DNA from: JANQOZ01 sp045106555
Lineage (GTDB): Bacteria > Pseudomonadota > Gammaproteobacteria > Xanthomonadales > SZUA-38
DNA length: 64,000 bases
Assembly: GCA_045106555.1 (NCBI GenBank)
Contig: JBGCET010000031.1
Span: 12,490-76,489 of the forward strand
Direction of reading: 5' to 3'
Part shown: piece after piece, positions 16,871-26,765 of the stretch
Layout: each line of letters starts with the position of its first letter
Position numbering within the stretch: the first letter of the stretch is position 1
Translations under genes and position numbers: made by a program
The notes under the pieces: model-generated
What the model saw: the letters and a program-made list of their open reading frames with translations, nothing else
What the model was told of the DNA's origin: nothing
Database searches by the model: none

Positions 16871-18241
16871 ATGAAATGGTGGGTGATCTCATTAGGCGGA
16901 TTGTACTGCATCGGTGCTGTAGCCCAGCCCTCAACTCAGCAACTGGGCGGGCGCGTGTTAGCCGACGAACAATGGCGCGGTAATCAGGCCTCTATGCCCG
17001 TCGGGTTAATTTCCGACATGATGGTGGTTGGCACCTCCACTGAGGATGAAGCCGGTGTGGGAGCCGGCGCCGTGTGGTCGTTTAAGCGGGTAAACGGTCA
17101 GTGGGTACAAATGCAGAAAATCCTGCCGGAAAACCCCCAAAACAGCCAGGCCTTTGGTTGGTCGCTCTCGGTGGATGAACAAATCGACACCGGTGAGGCC
17201 TGGCTTGCCGTGGGATCGCCCCGGGCTGATGGCTTTTTTGGGCGAGTCGATTTATACCAACGCGCCGGCGATACCTGGGAATATGTGCAAACGCTTTCCG
17301 GTGATAGACCCAGCCAGTTCGGTTTTGATGTCGCTATCAACGTGGATATTCCCATCGGCCAACCCGACTTTTCCTGGACCGTCGGCATTGGTGCCCCCGG
17401 CTACCGGTTTGACACCAACACCTTTGGAACCGGTGCCGTACATGTTTCCAATCTGAACTCACTAAACCTGTGGACGCCGCCCGCGGTGCCGTTGGGTCTG
17501 GATGCGGCAACAACACCGCTGTTTACTGGGATCGGAACCTCCGTGGCACTAGACGGTGACATGCTGGTAGCCGGCGCGCCAAGTTCCAGAGTCAGGGGGC
17601 AAAACGGCGCCGGCGTCATCTATACCTTCAACCGTGGCGCATTCTCACCCTTTGCCAGCAATGCTCCAATTGAAAACCCCGATCCCATCGACGGCGAACA
17701 GTTTGGCGGCGCGGGCTTTGGGGCGGACGTTGCCGTCAGCAAACAAATCATCCCGATGCGCCAGTTCACTGGCAATTACACTATTGTTGTGGGCGCGCCA
17801 ACCGACACCTCAGAAATACCCGGCGGGCAGATGTACATCATTAACTCTGCGGGTCCCTCAGCGGGCGAAATTACCCGCCACACGCGACCCGACCGTTCCG
17901 AAAGACTCGATTTTTTCGGTTGGGCAGTAGCCGTTAAGCAGGATTTGTATAACGGCGATCATGAAGTTCTGGTGTCGTCCAGGGTCCAGGGCGATGGTGT
18001 TGATGGCGCCGTGTTTAGCTACAACCAGGCAGACCTGCTAGAGCCATGGCTACCGACCCGCAAGCTAATCATTGCCAATGGATCAGTGTTTCCCTTGTCC
18101 GCGTCAAACGTTGGTCACTCGCTGGCCGCCTGGAATAACCTGATTGCGGCAGGGTCACCCAGCGCTGCCCCTGGCAACGATGCGGTTTATACCAACCCGT
18201 TGGTCATTTACTCCAACAGTTGGGAGCTGATATCGCCATAA
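16871..18241 (+). CDS. Secreted FG-GAP-type beta-propeller protein
   Basis: This 456-residue protein has a signal peptide (WWVISLGGLYCIGAVAQ). The body has about six or seven repeats with patterns such as FGWSLSVD, WLAVGSP, FGFDVAIN, GIGTSVALDGDMLVAGAP and GHSLAAWNNLIAAGSP, typical of FG-GAP/integrin-alpha-like propellers. It probably acts outside the cell in binding or adhesion. GGAGG lies 7 bases before the ATG at 16871; an adjacent GTG at 16868 is less likely. It has no GFE-type tag and ends in WELISP. It sits between the two TIR genes, but a functional link is only suggested by position. Confidence 0.8.
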   Translation: MKWWVISLGGLYCIGAVAQPSTQQLGGRVLADEQWRGNQASMPVGLISDMMVVGTSTEDEAGVGAGAVWSFKRVNGQWVQMQKILPENPQNSQAFGWSLSVDEQIDTGEAWLAVGSPRADGFFGRVDLYQRAGDTWEYVQTLSGDRPSQFGFDVAINVDIPIGQPDFSWTVGIGAPGYRFDTNTFGTGAVHVSNLNSLNLWTPPAVPLGLDAATTPLFTGIGTSVALDGDMLVAGAPSSRVRGQNGAGVIYTFNRGAFSPFASNAPIENPDPIDGEQFGGAGFGADVAVSKQIIPMRQFTGNYTIVVGAPTDTSEIPGGQMYIINSAGPSAGEITRHTRPDRSERLDFFGWAVAVKQDLYNGDHEVLVSSRVQGDGVDGAVFSYNQADLLEPWLPTRKLIIANGSVFPLSASNVGHSLAAWNNLIAAGSPSAAPGNDAVYTNPLVIYSNSWELISP

Positions 18242-18423
18242 ACTGACAGCAAAATCAGAGCAGTGCGTAATAGACGGTGTTTTCCTGCTGAACAAACCTA
18301 TCGATCCGCAACACCAACGCTGCCCCTTCTTCCCAGAGTTCTATCTATTGGCCGCGGGTGACGCCAATCACCTTCTGTTAGCCTCGCAACATCGAGGTAG
18401 ATGGGACAACTTGAGGAGCATTC

Positions 18424-20850
18424 TTGGCAGACGTTTTTGTATCGTATTCCAGTAAAGACCGGCAATGGGTTCAGTCACTGACTGAAGCATTGCGGGAAGT
18501 CGGTCTGACGATTTGGTGGGACCGCAACCTTTCTCCTGGCAATCGATTCACCAACGAGATGGAGGCTGAACTTGAGGCCGCCAGTGCCGTTGTGGTGGTC
18601 TGGTCCCAAGCTTCTGTGAAATCCATGTGGGTGGCGGACGAGGCCAGCGTTGGGCGTGACAAGGGCAACCTTGTGCCTATCGCGATGGAGCCTGTATTGC
18701 CAGGCATGGGGTTCCGGCAGCTGCATGCCATCGACTTTCAGCGCTGGCGCGGCGATGCCCACGCTGCCGAATTTAATCAACTGGTTGATACGATTGCCAA
18801 GATGGTGGCCGGTGAGCGCGCCGACTATCTCAACGAAGCGCCGCCTCCGGCCAAGCCAGACTCAGGAAAAAGCCCTTGGGTCTACGTGGCTGTCGCTGCG
18901 CTGATAGCGATATTCACCCTTTATTGGCAATACCCTTTTTCAGACAGCGGACCGGCCAGCGACGATCTATCGCAAAGCCCAGACTTTGAAGGTTCGACCG
19001 ATCAAAATACGCCAGATGCCAATGTCGGGCTCGCGGTCATCCCCTTTGTGAGTTGATCCGCAGCACCAGAGCAGGAACTCTTCGTAGATGGGCTGTCCGA
19101 AGAACTGCTGAACTGGCTGGGCAACGTCGAAGGTCTGCGCGTTCCCGGCCGCAGTTCGGCGTTTCAGTTCAAAGGAAAGTCAGAAGATCCTCGGATCATT
19201 GGAGAGCAGCTAAACGTAGAATTTCTCCTGGAAGGCAGTGTTCGCCGGTCCGGTGATGCACTACGCATAAACGCACAGCTGTCCAGGGCATCCAGCGGTG
19301 AAATTCTCTGGACAAAAAAGTTCGATCGCCAGCTGACGGATTTATTTGTCGTGCAGGACGAAATCGCGCAAACCGTAGTGACAGAGCTATTAGGGAAAAT
19401 ACCGGCCACGGGCGCCGACAACCCGGCGTTTATCGGTGCGGTGGATCCCGCAGCTCATGAGAAATATCTGCAGGGTCGAGCGATGTGGATCAAACGCGAT
19501 CGCGAGGCGTTGGAACTGTTTAAAGCCTCTACCACCCTCGATCCAGATCATTGGCTAGCCTGGGCGTACCTGGCCATCGTCAGCGCGATATCCGACGATC
19601 GACAGACCCGTGACCTCACCAATGAGGCTCTGGCAAATGCGGTATGACTTAGGCCCGATGCGGCCGATGTTCTGTTTGCTCAGGGCTGGGTGAAGGACCA
19701 ACGCCAGGCAAAAACCTCCCAAGACTCAGCGCCAGACCCAATGATGGTGAGCTTATTGGAACGTGCGCGGCGCGCGAACCCGCGGCATACCGAAACATTG
19801 CATGCGCTAAACCGATTGACTGCCTCCGACGAGCAATCCGTGGTGTTGTTGGAAAAAATCATTGAGATTGATCCCGCCCACAGCAGAGCATGGATGAACC
19901 TCATCAACACCCAAGCCCGGTTGGGCAAGATTGATGTCGCCAATCAACTGGTTCGCAACATGCTGATCGACGTGCCGGACATGCCAATACGCATGTCTTC
20001 CACCCTGACCAAGAGCCTGGGCGACCTTCAGCTCTCTGGAGAAATTGTCTTTGAGAACTGGCAGGCCACTGAAAACAGCAGCCATGGCCGAAAAGTTAGG
20101 GCAGCACTACTCGCTGACCTGGGAGCACTTGCGGAGGCCGAGTATCTGTATCGCCTTGAAGCGGCGTCAACCCCAGAGGGGCTCCCCGAATCGAAAATTT
20201 TTGCCGAGATACTGGCCAGCAACGTGGAGGCAAGACTTCTGACCGCCAAAAGCGCTGCCGAGTCTGACAGCCCGCCTCGCGGATCAGGGTTTGCGCTGGC
20301 GGCGGCTTTTCTCACCGCCAATAGGCCTCAAGAGGCACTGGACACCATCAGCCGTGAGCGAAAGGACCTGCTGTCGCCTACCCCAAAATTTCGACCCGCC
20401 TTTGCCGCACTTGGCGACCCGGAAATGTATGTTGTGGCAGAAGCGTTAGAATCACTGGGTCGCGTCGAAGAGGCCAGACAGCTGTGGACACTGGCTCTCA
20501 ACGCCGATTACCGGGGATTCGCCCTGACCTGGCAAAAACCCATGAACAACGCCTTGCTGCTGGCCCGACTGGGACAACAGCAGCAGGCGGTGGCGAGCTT
20601 CCAGACCGCCTATGACCAAGGATTCCGTTTTCTATACTCCATGAACTGCGATAACTGCGTCGATGATGGATTTATCAGAGAAAACGGCTTACTTAGCCCG
20701 TTAGTCAAACTACCCGGCGCAGCGGAAATTGTGGCCCGTATTCAAGCAGAAAACCAACAGTCCCTCGAAGATTTCAATCGCCGTTTTGGGATTTTGAACC
20801 AGGTCCGTAATTTGATGAACAGCGAACAGCCCCTCGAGCAATTGCGCTGA
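18424..20850 (+). pseudogene. TIR - transmembrane - TolB-like - TPR gene interrupted by two in-frame TGA codons
   Basis: A TTG start with GAGGAG upstream opens a frame encoding a TIR domain (VFVSYSSKD, IWWDRNLSPG, AVVVVWSQASVKSMWVADEA), a membrane helix at about 151-170 and the strand GLAVIPFVS, then TGA at 19054. The same frame continues without any shift into the domain usually found on adenylate cyclases and TPR proteins (EQELFVDGLSEELLNWL, LLEGSVRRSGDALRI, QDEIAQTVV). It meets a second TGA at 19645 (ANAV, stop, LRPDAADV), then TPR-like sequence to the normal TGA at 20848. Both stops fall inside conserved runs. Either CGA or TGG codons mutated recently, or the stops are read through. The unread product is a 210-residue membrane-anchored TIR protein that could be functional alone. 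Confidence 0.75.
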
Positions 20851-20897
20851 GTTTCAGGCTTTTTAACCGCATCAACTGTTTACTCGATTGACTATGC

Positions 20898-20968
20898 GTT
20901 TTGTCACCTGGCTGGCCTTCGCGTGGCTGCAGGCTCATAGGACGTTTGGGACAGCCATGTGACAAAAC
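20898..20968. repeat. 17-base inverted repeat between convergent genes
   Basis: GTTTTGTCACCTGGCTG (20898-20914) is matched in inverted orientation by CAGCCATGTGACAAAAC (20952-20968), 16 of 17 positions, around a 37-base loop. The dyad ends in T-rich sequence on both strands and lies between the convergent TIR pseudogene and Sel1 gene, so a bidirectional terminator is plausible. A mobile-element footprint is the alternative. Confidence 0.6.
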
Positions 20969-21003
20969 GGGAAAAGTACGATTTTGAGCTAACAAGAAGA
21001 CAG

Positions 21004-23577
21004 CTATTGTTGACTCATGAATTTAGAGAAACGCGCGTTGGCAAGTGACCGCTGATCTTCACTGATGCGTGATTCGATGCGAAGGCGAATCTGCAAGGCG
21101 TCGGGGTCTTCGGTACCCTCCTGCTGTGCTCTTAACAGCCAATACAAAGCCTCAGCAGGGTTAGGCGGAACCAGGGTTCCGTTGGACACAAAGCCCTGGG
21201 AAAACCACTTCGCTAACTGCAATTGAACTTTGGTGTCGCCGTAGTCGGCACGATATTCGAAACTGTCCAATGAGTCCGCTCGATTTGTCAGTTTTTCGGG
21301 CGGTGTGGCAATCTTATCCTCTATAGACTCTCGATCTGCTTCCGAACATACCAAACAGGCGTCGAGGGCACGCTGCAGGAACTCTCTACCTTTTTCGGCC
21401 AGTCCTTTTTTCTGTAAAGTCTCACCCATTTCCGTAAGCACCGAAATGCGTTCTTCATAGTCACTTCCAATACGCAGCCCTATGAGCGGCGCCAGCCGTT
21501 TCATAACGTCCAGTTGGCCAACCACTTCACGATGCAGGTCAAGTTGAAAAAACAGGTGCTGCAAGACTTCAATTACGGCACTAACCGGCGTCTCGGGATG
21601 TCGGTCCAGGCGGTCTAGCGCCTTTTCCAGCTTGACGACCCCACCTAACCACTGGTGTTTCTCGTTGCCGATACCAACCTCAACCAAGTCAATTTCGACC
21701 CCCAGGTGATGGTCTTCAGAGTAGTAAAGGGCCATCCGTTCCCGCGCTCGCTGGATTAACTGACTCGCCCGATCGGTATCGCTTCGAACAATGTCGTCGG
21801 CCTGTTCGACAAGTGCCCGCCACGCCAAGGGCCCGATATCGCGATTAACCCTGGATAATCGATCAAAGGCCTCATCTGCAGTCGTTTTTTCTTTACGACT
21901 GGCACGATCAAGCAAAGATTCCAGTAATCCCTCAAAGGAACGATTGTTATCCTGTGCCAGGCGCTGGCGTGTCAGCAGGAGTGAAAAACTTCGGTCGACA
22001 GGTGCCCCTGCCTCACCATCGCGGAAAATTCGGGCGATTCGGTAGGGAAGATTATCGATCTGACTAAGCCATACCAATGCCAGTTCAGCATCCTTCTCAA
22101 CACCACGTCCCATAGACAGGCACCAAGCGAAGAAGGCCACCGACGGCACATGGCCGCGTTCTGCGGCGCGACGGAACCAATGGGCCGCAGCAGCGGGATC
22201 CTCGGCCGTCACACGACCCGACAATAGTTCAAGTGCATAAAGATACTGGGCATCGATGTCACCCAATTCTGCGGCCTGGCGTAACCAATCCGCTCCCTCA
22301 AGTCTCACATCCTGAGCCTTATCGTCATATAAGACTTCACCCAGCTCCCGCATTGCCACAATCACGCCTTTCTCAGCGGCGCTGCGCCACCAACGAACGC
22401 TGGTCTCAGAATTTCTTTCTACTCCGATGCCCAGGGAGTAAATCCGCCCCAGTTCAGCCTGACTGTAACTCCCCCCTTGCGCTGCCGCGCGCTGAAGAAG
22501 TGCGACCTGCTCGTCGGGAATCTGCCCATAGCCATCACGCTCTCGTTGCAGACGGTTCCACTTCATGCCGGCCAACAGGTGACCTTGATTGACTGCCTGG
22601 CGCAACCATTGAGAACTAAGGCCATGATTCGCATCAACAAGTTCACCCTTGGCAAGAATCTGGGACAATTCATACTGGGCGTCGGCAACGCCACCCCGAG
22701 CGCCAACTTCAATCCACCGCACTGCAGCTTTTTTGTCAGCAGTTTTGTCATCAACCATCAGGCGACCCAACCGGTATGCGGCATTAGGTGCCCGTTCAGC
22801 ATCCACTTCAAACCAACGCCGCGCCGCGGCAAGGTCTTTGTCTAACAACTCCCCGGTTTCATATTGATTTCCCAGCGTAAATCCCGCACCAACGAATCCT
22901 GCAGCGGCCGCTTTCTCAAGCCATTCAACGCCAGTTTTCGGTTCGGCCGGCACTCCCTCCGCCCCTTTTAGCAACAGAGCGCCGAGGTAAGTCATGCCAG
23001 CACCGTCACCCGCTTCTGCGGCCTTGGACAACCAGTTGAATGCCGCAGAGGAATCTTGATTGACCCCAATGCCTTGGAGGTACATCAGACCCAATCGCCC
23101 CATAGCCAAAGCGCTGCCCAATTCGGCGGCCTTGCGGAAATACCTTATGCCTTCGGGAAAATCGGCTTGACCGTCCACACCCGACAGGTGCAATGCACCT
23201 ATCGAGACCAGTGCATCAGTGCTACCAAGTTCCGCAGCGCGTTCCAGAATTACGATGGCTTTGTCTAAATCCTGCGATACCAGGGTACCCCTGCCATAGA
23301 ACTCGCCAAGATCAATCATCGCCGGCACGTACTGCGCGTCTGCTGCGCGCTCCACCAGCCGAACTACCTCCAACTGCTTTTCGGCAGAATCAGCGCCAGG
23401 TAATAAAGTCAGGGCCAGATCATGGCTGGCTTTCGGGTCGCCCTGTTCCGCGGCTTCGCGCAGCGCTACGAGCTCATCGGGCTGTGTAGCGATGGCTATC
23501 TCACCAATCCCCGCACTCACCAACACTAGCAGCAAAAGTCCCAGCCGATTTTTGTAACGGATTTTGTCCATGGTCAT
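21004..23577 (-). CDS. Large secreted or periplasmic Sel1-repeat protein
   Basis: This 857-residue protein has an N-terminal hydrophobic signal (LGLLLLVLVSAGIGEIAIAT), then about a dozen Sel1-like repeats. Examples are AMIDLGEFYGRGTLVSQDLD, AMGRLGLMYLQGIGVNQDSS, SQAELGRIYSLGIGVERNSE and AQYLYALELLSGRVTAEDPA. A helical, TPR-like region follows, and a last Sel1-type unit near the C-terminus ends in ALYWLLRAQQEGTEDPD. Sel1 proteins are scaffolds for protein partners. Two ATGs (23577 and 23571) are possible; neither has a strong ribosome site. It converges on the interrupted TIR gene. Partner and pathway are unknown. Confidence 0.88.
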   Translation of the reverse strand: MTMDKIRYKNRLGLLLLVLVSAGIGEIAIATQPDELVALREAAEQGDPKASHDLALTLLPGADSAEKQLEVVRLVERAADAQYVPAMIDLGEFYGRGTLVSQDLDKAIVILERAAELGSTDALVSIGALHLSGVDGQADFPEGIRYFRKAAELGSALAMGRLGLMYLQGIGVNQDSSAAFNWLSKAAEAGDGAGMTYLGALLLKGAEGVPAEPKTGVEWLEKAAAAGFVGAGFTLGNQYETGELLDKDLAAARRWFEVDAERAPNAAYRLGRLMVDDKTADKKAAVRWIEVGARGGVADAQYELSQILAKGELVDANHGLSSQWLRQAVNQGHLLAGMKWNRLQRERDGYGQIPDEQVALLQRAAAQGGSYSQAELGRIYSLGIGVERNSETSVRWWRSAAEKGVIVAMRELGEVLYDDKAQDVRLEGADWLRQAAELGDIDAQYLYALELLSGRVTAEDPAAAAHWFRRAAERGHVPSVAFFAWCLSMGRGVEKDAELALVWLSQIDNLPYRIARIFRDGEAGAPVDRSFSLLLTRQRLAQDNNRSFEGLLESLLDRASRKEKTTADEAFDRLSRVNRDIGPLAWRALVEQADDIVRSDTDRASQLIQRARERMALYYSEDHHLGVEIDLVEVGIGNEKHQWLGGVVKLEKALDRLDRHPETPVSAVIEVLQHLFFQLDLHREVVGQLDVMKRLAPLIGLRIGSDYEERISVLTEMGETLQKKGLAEKGREFLQRALDACLVCSEADRESIEDKIATPPEKLTNRADSLDSFEYRADYGDTKVQLQLAKWFSQGFVSNGTLVPPNPAEALYWLLRAQQEGTEDPDALQIRLRIESRISEDQRSLANARFSKFMSQQ

Positions 23578-23765
23578 GTCTCAAGCAACTGTTCGTCAGA
23601 GTACATTGTTCAATACGTGTTTCAGACGAAAGTAGGCCATGGATCGCGAAAAAAAAGCCTATCTGTCGTGTCCCGGCGTTCCTCAAAACACGGCGTGGGG
23701 ACGACAAACCGTTTAACGCGCTGCTGATTCCTATCCGAAGTAGACAAAGTCGAGGGCTTAAATCA

Positions 23766-25559
23766 TCAATGTTTACCCGGGGACTGTGAAATATCGCTCG
23801 CCAGAAAACCCCGGCTATTCAAAAACTGGTCGGTCAGCCGGTGAACCTCGCTCCTAGCTTGCGTATTTCGAAAGAAATGACCAGTTTCAAACAGGTGGTA
23901 TTCGAAATCGTTTTTATGCGCCTGCATCTTCCCCACAAACTCCATGAACTCATCTTCCGGAGCGAGGTGATCGTATTTGCCATGAATGAGCAGCGTTGGA
24001 ACCAGTCCTGGCTTCACCTGATGGGTGAGCGACACGGTCTTGGGGTTGCCTTGGGTCATTGCGGTGAAAAATCCGCTTTTCAGCGTATTGTAGGTAGATG
24101 AGTGAAGGATCAGAGCGTTAGGTCTAGCACTGACGTCCAGCGCGTCCGCAGGCGTCAAAATCGCGTTAATGCCGACAAGGTGTGCGCCGGCGGAAAATCC
24201 GTGGGCAACCACCTTATTCGGGTCAACTCCAAGATCACGGGCGTTCTCTCTCACCCAGGAGATAGCCTGCCGCGTGTCGTCTACGCAGGCGGACATGTCG
24301 CTACCGTGCACGTCGGCAAGCCGGTACTCAAAGGAGATGGCCACCATGCCCTGCTCAGCCATCCGCTGAGCGCCAGGATATGACCACTCGGGGGTTCCAA
24401 TAGCCCAACCGCCACCGTGCAGCGTGACAAACGCTGCTCGCCGATCATCCGGCTTGTGAGATGACGGGTAAAACACGTGGGCTTCCAGATCAACGCCGTC
24501 CACACGGCGAAACACCCGGATCTCGTCAGCTTGAGTCCGAATGGCCATCGCCTTTTGGTACGTAGCCGTTACCGCGGGAAGCAATGCATGACCCGGAAAA
24601 TCCGCTGCAAAAGCCGCCTTTACAGGACCCCAATCCGCCGGACCATAGTTTGTTTCAAAGGTCCGGAACATCTGTTCCAGTAAATAGTCTTTTACGCTGG
24701 CGTCAACGTCCATTTTCTTAATGGTTTGATATCTAGAAACCAGTTTTTCCCGCGGCGCATTCTCGTCTTCGAATTTGAGTCTTCCCGCTGACTCAAGGTC
24801 TACAAAGGAGTCCAGCATGGCGACCGTTTTGCGAGAAAACAGGTCCTGGGGTTGCAACGTTTGGCGAGCCAGGATTGTTCGAAAATAGTCTTGACTCACC
24901 TCAGCCCGGTTGCCCGTGATGTTTCTGAACAACGAGGGATAGATTAAACGGTACCGATCAAAATGCGCCCTAATGTCCACCTGGGCGCGGTGGGCAATGG
25001 CTGCTGGCGTCTCGGGATGTTGCTTGAGCCAATCGTGATGGGCTGCGAGCACGTTCTGCTCCCGCTGATCAATATCCTGCATGAAGCCATCAAGGCCAAG
25101 GGCGTAGACCTCGCGAACCTCCGCTAACAATTTGGAGTGGACGCCATCAAGAGCCAGCCCGAGCTCTAACAACTGTTGGTTGGACGCGGCGTGGTCACCG
25201 GAAAATGTTACCGGGCGGTTCTCGCCCCCGTGTTCCCAGTCGACCTGAGAACCGGGCGACAGGTACACGTCATAGATGTCGTTACCGACCGACAGGCGGT
25301 GGAAGCCTGACTTAGCCACCGGAATGGCCGCTTCAAAGGTCCTTGCGGCAGTGACTGAAGCGGAAAGGTCGTCAGGATGACTGGCTACCGACCACCCATC
25401 GTCGATGGGAGGCGGGTAAGAACTCACCGTGACGCGGTCGATATCGCCATCAGGGACCTTGCCGCTGATAACGGCGCCCTCAAAGTTCTGAGCCTCAACC
25501 TGAACAAAGACACTCAGAAAAAGTAAAGCTACCTGGGCACCAGCAAATCTATGTCTCAC
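23766..25559 (-). CDS. Exported esterase/lipase with HSL-like alpha/beta hydrolase domain
   Basis: The product has about 597 residues. A signal peptide (VALLFLSVFVQVEAQ) precedes about 330 residues of unclear helical sequence, with no motif recognised. The C-terminal third is a hormone-sensitive-lipase-type hydrolase: oxyanion HGGGW (381-385), nucleophile GFSAGAH with Ser456, acid in GKYDHLAPED and His in FETGHFF. The GTG start at 25559 is chosen because GGGAG sits about 8 bases upstream and it gives a proper signal peptide. The upstream in-frame ATG (25640) would add a Cys-rich leader with no supporting site. It probably cleaves short acyl esters or peptides in the periplasm; the extended N-terminal region is unusual for the family. 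Confidence 0.85.
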   Translation of the reverse strand: MRHRFAGAQVALLFLSVFVQVEAQNFEGAVISGKVPDGDIDRVTVSSYPPPIDDGWSVASHPDDLSASVTAARTFEAAIPVAKSGFHRLSVGNDIYDVYLSPGSQVDWEHGGENRPVTFSGDHAASNQQLLELGLALDGVHSKLLAEVREVYALGLDGFMQDIDQREQNVLAAHHDWLKQHPETPAAIAHRAQVDIRAHFDRYRLIYPSLFRNITGNRAEVSQDYFRTILARQTLQPQDLFSRKTVAMLDSFVDLESAGRLKFEDENAPREKLVSRYQTIKKMDVDASVKDYLLEQMFRTFETNYGPADWGPVKAAFAADFPGHALLPAVTATYQKAMAIRTQADEIRVFRRVDGVDLEAHVFYPSSHKPDDRRAAFVTLHGGGWAIGTPEWSYPGAQRMAEQGMVAISFEYRLADVHGSDMSACVDDTRQAISWVRENARDLGVDPNKVVAHGFSAGAHLVGINAILTPADALDVSARPNALILHSSTYNTLKSGFFTAMTQGNPKTVSLTHQVKPGLVPTLLIHGKYDHLAPEDEFMEFVGKMQAHKNDFEYHLFETGHFFRNTQARSEVHRLTDQFLNSRGFLASDISQSPGKH

Positions 25560-25717
25560 CGTCAGACTCCCTTCCAATTTCGATTTTTTTTCGCCGTTGA
25601 GTGCACAGCGACACATAGAACTGCATACGGCCCGAGGCAAACAAAGTTACACCCGCTTATCGGATTTCTAAAATGACATGGCGGTTAACGAAACGTCAGA
25701 TCGCCCTTTATCTGATG

Positions 25718-26542
25718 CTACATTCTTGGCAACCACATCCCCATGGTGGCAGCGAAGATGCCAAGGGTCATAAATGCCGTTAGCCCAAACAGTGCAATGG
25801 AAAACGTAATCATCCCACCTGATGTAGGTCGGCGCTCACAGTGGAAATACCACTGGAGCATTGCCAGTGGCAACAGATACTGGGAAAAACCCAACGCAGT
25901 AAGAAAAGGTCCCGTAAACGACTCCCAATCAATGCCAACTCCGCCGGTTAACATCGCCCACCCAAGCAACCCAACGCGATAAAACCATACAGCGCTGGCA
26001 ACGAGAAATAGCCGCAATGCCCAGCGTCGATGTTCTTTAAATCGACGCCCCATCGCGTGATACACCGCTAACAGAGCGAACACGATGATCAAAATTCCGT
26101 CACCCGAGATACCAAGGCGCATCGAAAAATCGCCAATCGGGCTGCGGGTCCAGGTCATATACAGCCCACCAACAGCGCTGCTCACTGCGGCCAGAAGATA
26201 GCTTCTTCCCAGCCATCGATGAAACGTGGGAAAGCGATTGCGGATGGTTGGGATTATCTGCAAAGGACCGCCGCCGATGATCAGCGCCGCCAGTAGCACG
26301 TGCGCAATAGACATCAGGTTGCCAAACGACTCGCCCTCTACGAATCCTGACGGCAAATCCGAATCCACAAGTGCTTCCATCCCGTGCTGCGCCACAGGTG
26401 GATAAAACACAGCAAGTATGTAGGCCACAAAAATCCACTGACCAATAGCGGCAACCGCAAACCAAAGCTTGACCGAAACCTGAAACAACTGCTGCGGCAA
26501 TGCTTCGCCAAACGCGCTCTTCACTAACACCGTGTCGTTCAT
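25718..26542 (-). CDS. DUF2306 family integral membrane protein
   Basis: This 274-residue protein has about seven transmembrane helices (KLWFAVAAIGQWIFVAYILA, MSIAHVLLAALIIGGG, GILIIVFALLAVYHAMG and others). It carries DUF2306-type histidine and arginine positions: HRWLGRSYLL, RFKEHRRWALR and LGFSQYLLPLAML. The ATG at 26542 is 7 bases from GGGAG, better placed than the ATG at 26548. It is divergent from the two-component system at 26766, so it is a candidate regulatory target of that system. That link is inferred from position only. Confidence 0.85.
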   Translation of the reverse strand: MNDTVLVKSAFGEALPQQLFQVSVKLWFAVAAIGQWIFVAYILAVFYPPVAQHGMEALVDSDLPSGFVEGESFGNLMSIAHVLLAALIIGGGPLQIIPTIRNRFPTFHRWLGRSYLLAAVSSAVGGLYMTWTRSPIGDFSMRLGISGDGILIIVFALLAVYHAMGRRFKEHRRWALRLFLVASAVWFYRVGLLGWAMLTGGVGIDWESFTGPFLTALGFSQYLLPLAMLQWYFHCERRPTSGGMITFSIALFGLTAFMTLGIFAATMGMWLPRM

Positions 26543-26613
26543 GTACATTCTCCCAATAATTGACGTGTTTCAGGTCATCACTTTGCGCTCATGGCTTCGA
26601 ATGAACATCGGCC

Positions 26614-26637
26614 GGGGGTTGGAAATTCCTCTCCCCC
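26614..26637. promoter_or_regulatory. G/C-run dyad in the divergent promoter region
   Basis: GGGGG, TT, the palindromic core GGAAATTCC, TCT and CCCCC form a nested dyad between the divergent DUF2306 gene and histidine kinase gene. It could be an operator for the adjacent response regulator or an RNA hairpin. No -10/-35 pair could be placed with confidence. Confidence 0.3.
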
Positions 26638-26765
26638 AAAAGGATGATATTGTCGGGTAGCAATATCCACCCTGAATGGCATGACAGAGGCGTCGCCATT
26701 GGTTTAGGCTGCAGATATGCCCCGATCCTTCGTCCCAACCGACGGCATCGCGCCGTCGTTCCGCG

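Noticed and set aside
18424..20850. Reassigned genetic code with TGA as an amino acid
   Set aside because: Many intact genes in the window end in TGA, so a full code change is excluded. Local read-through or mutation remains.
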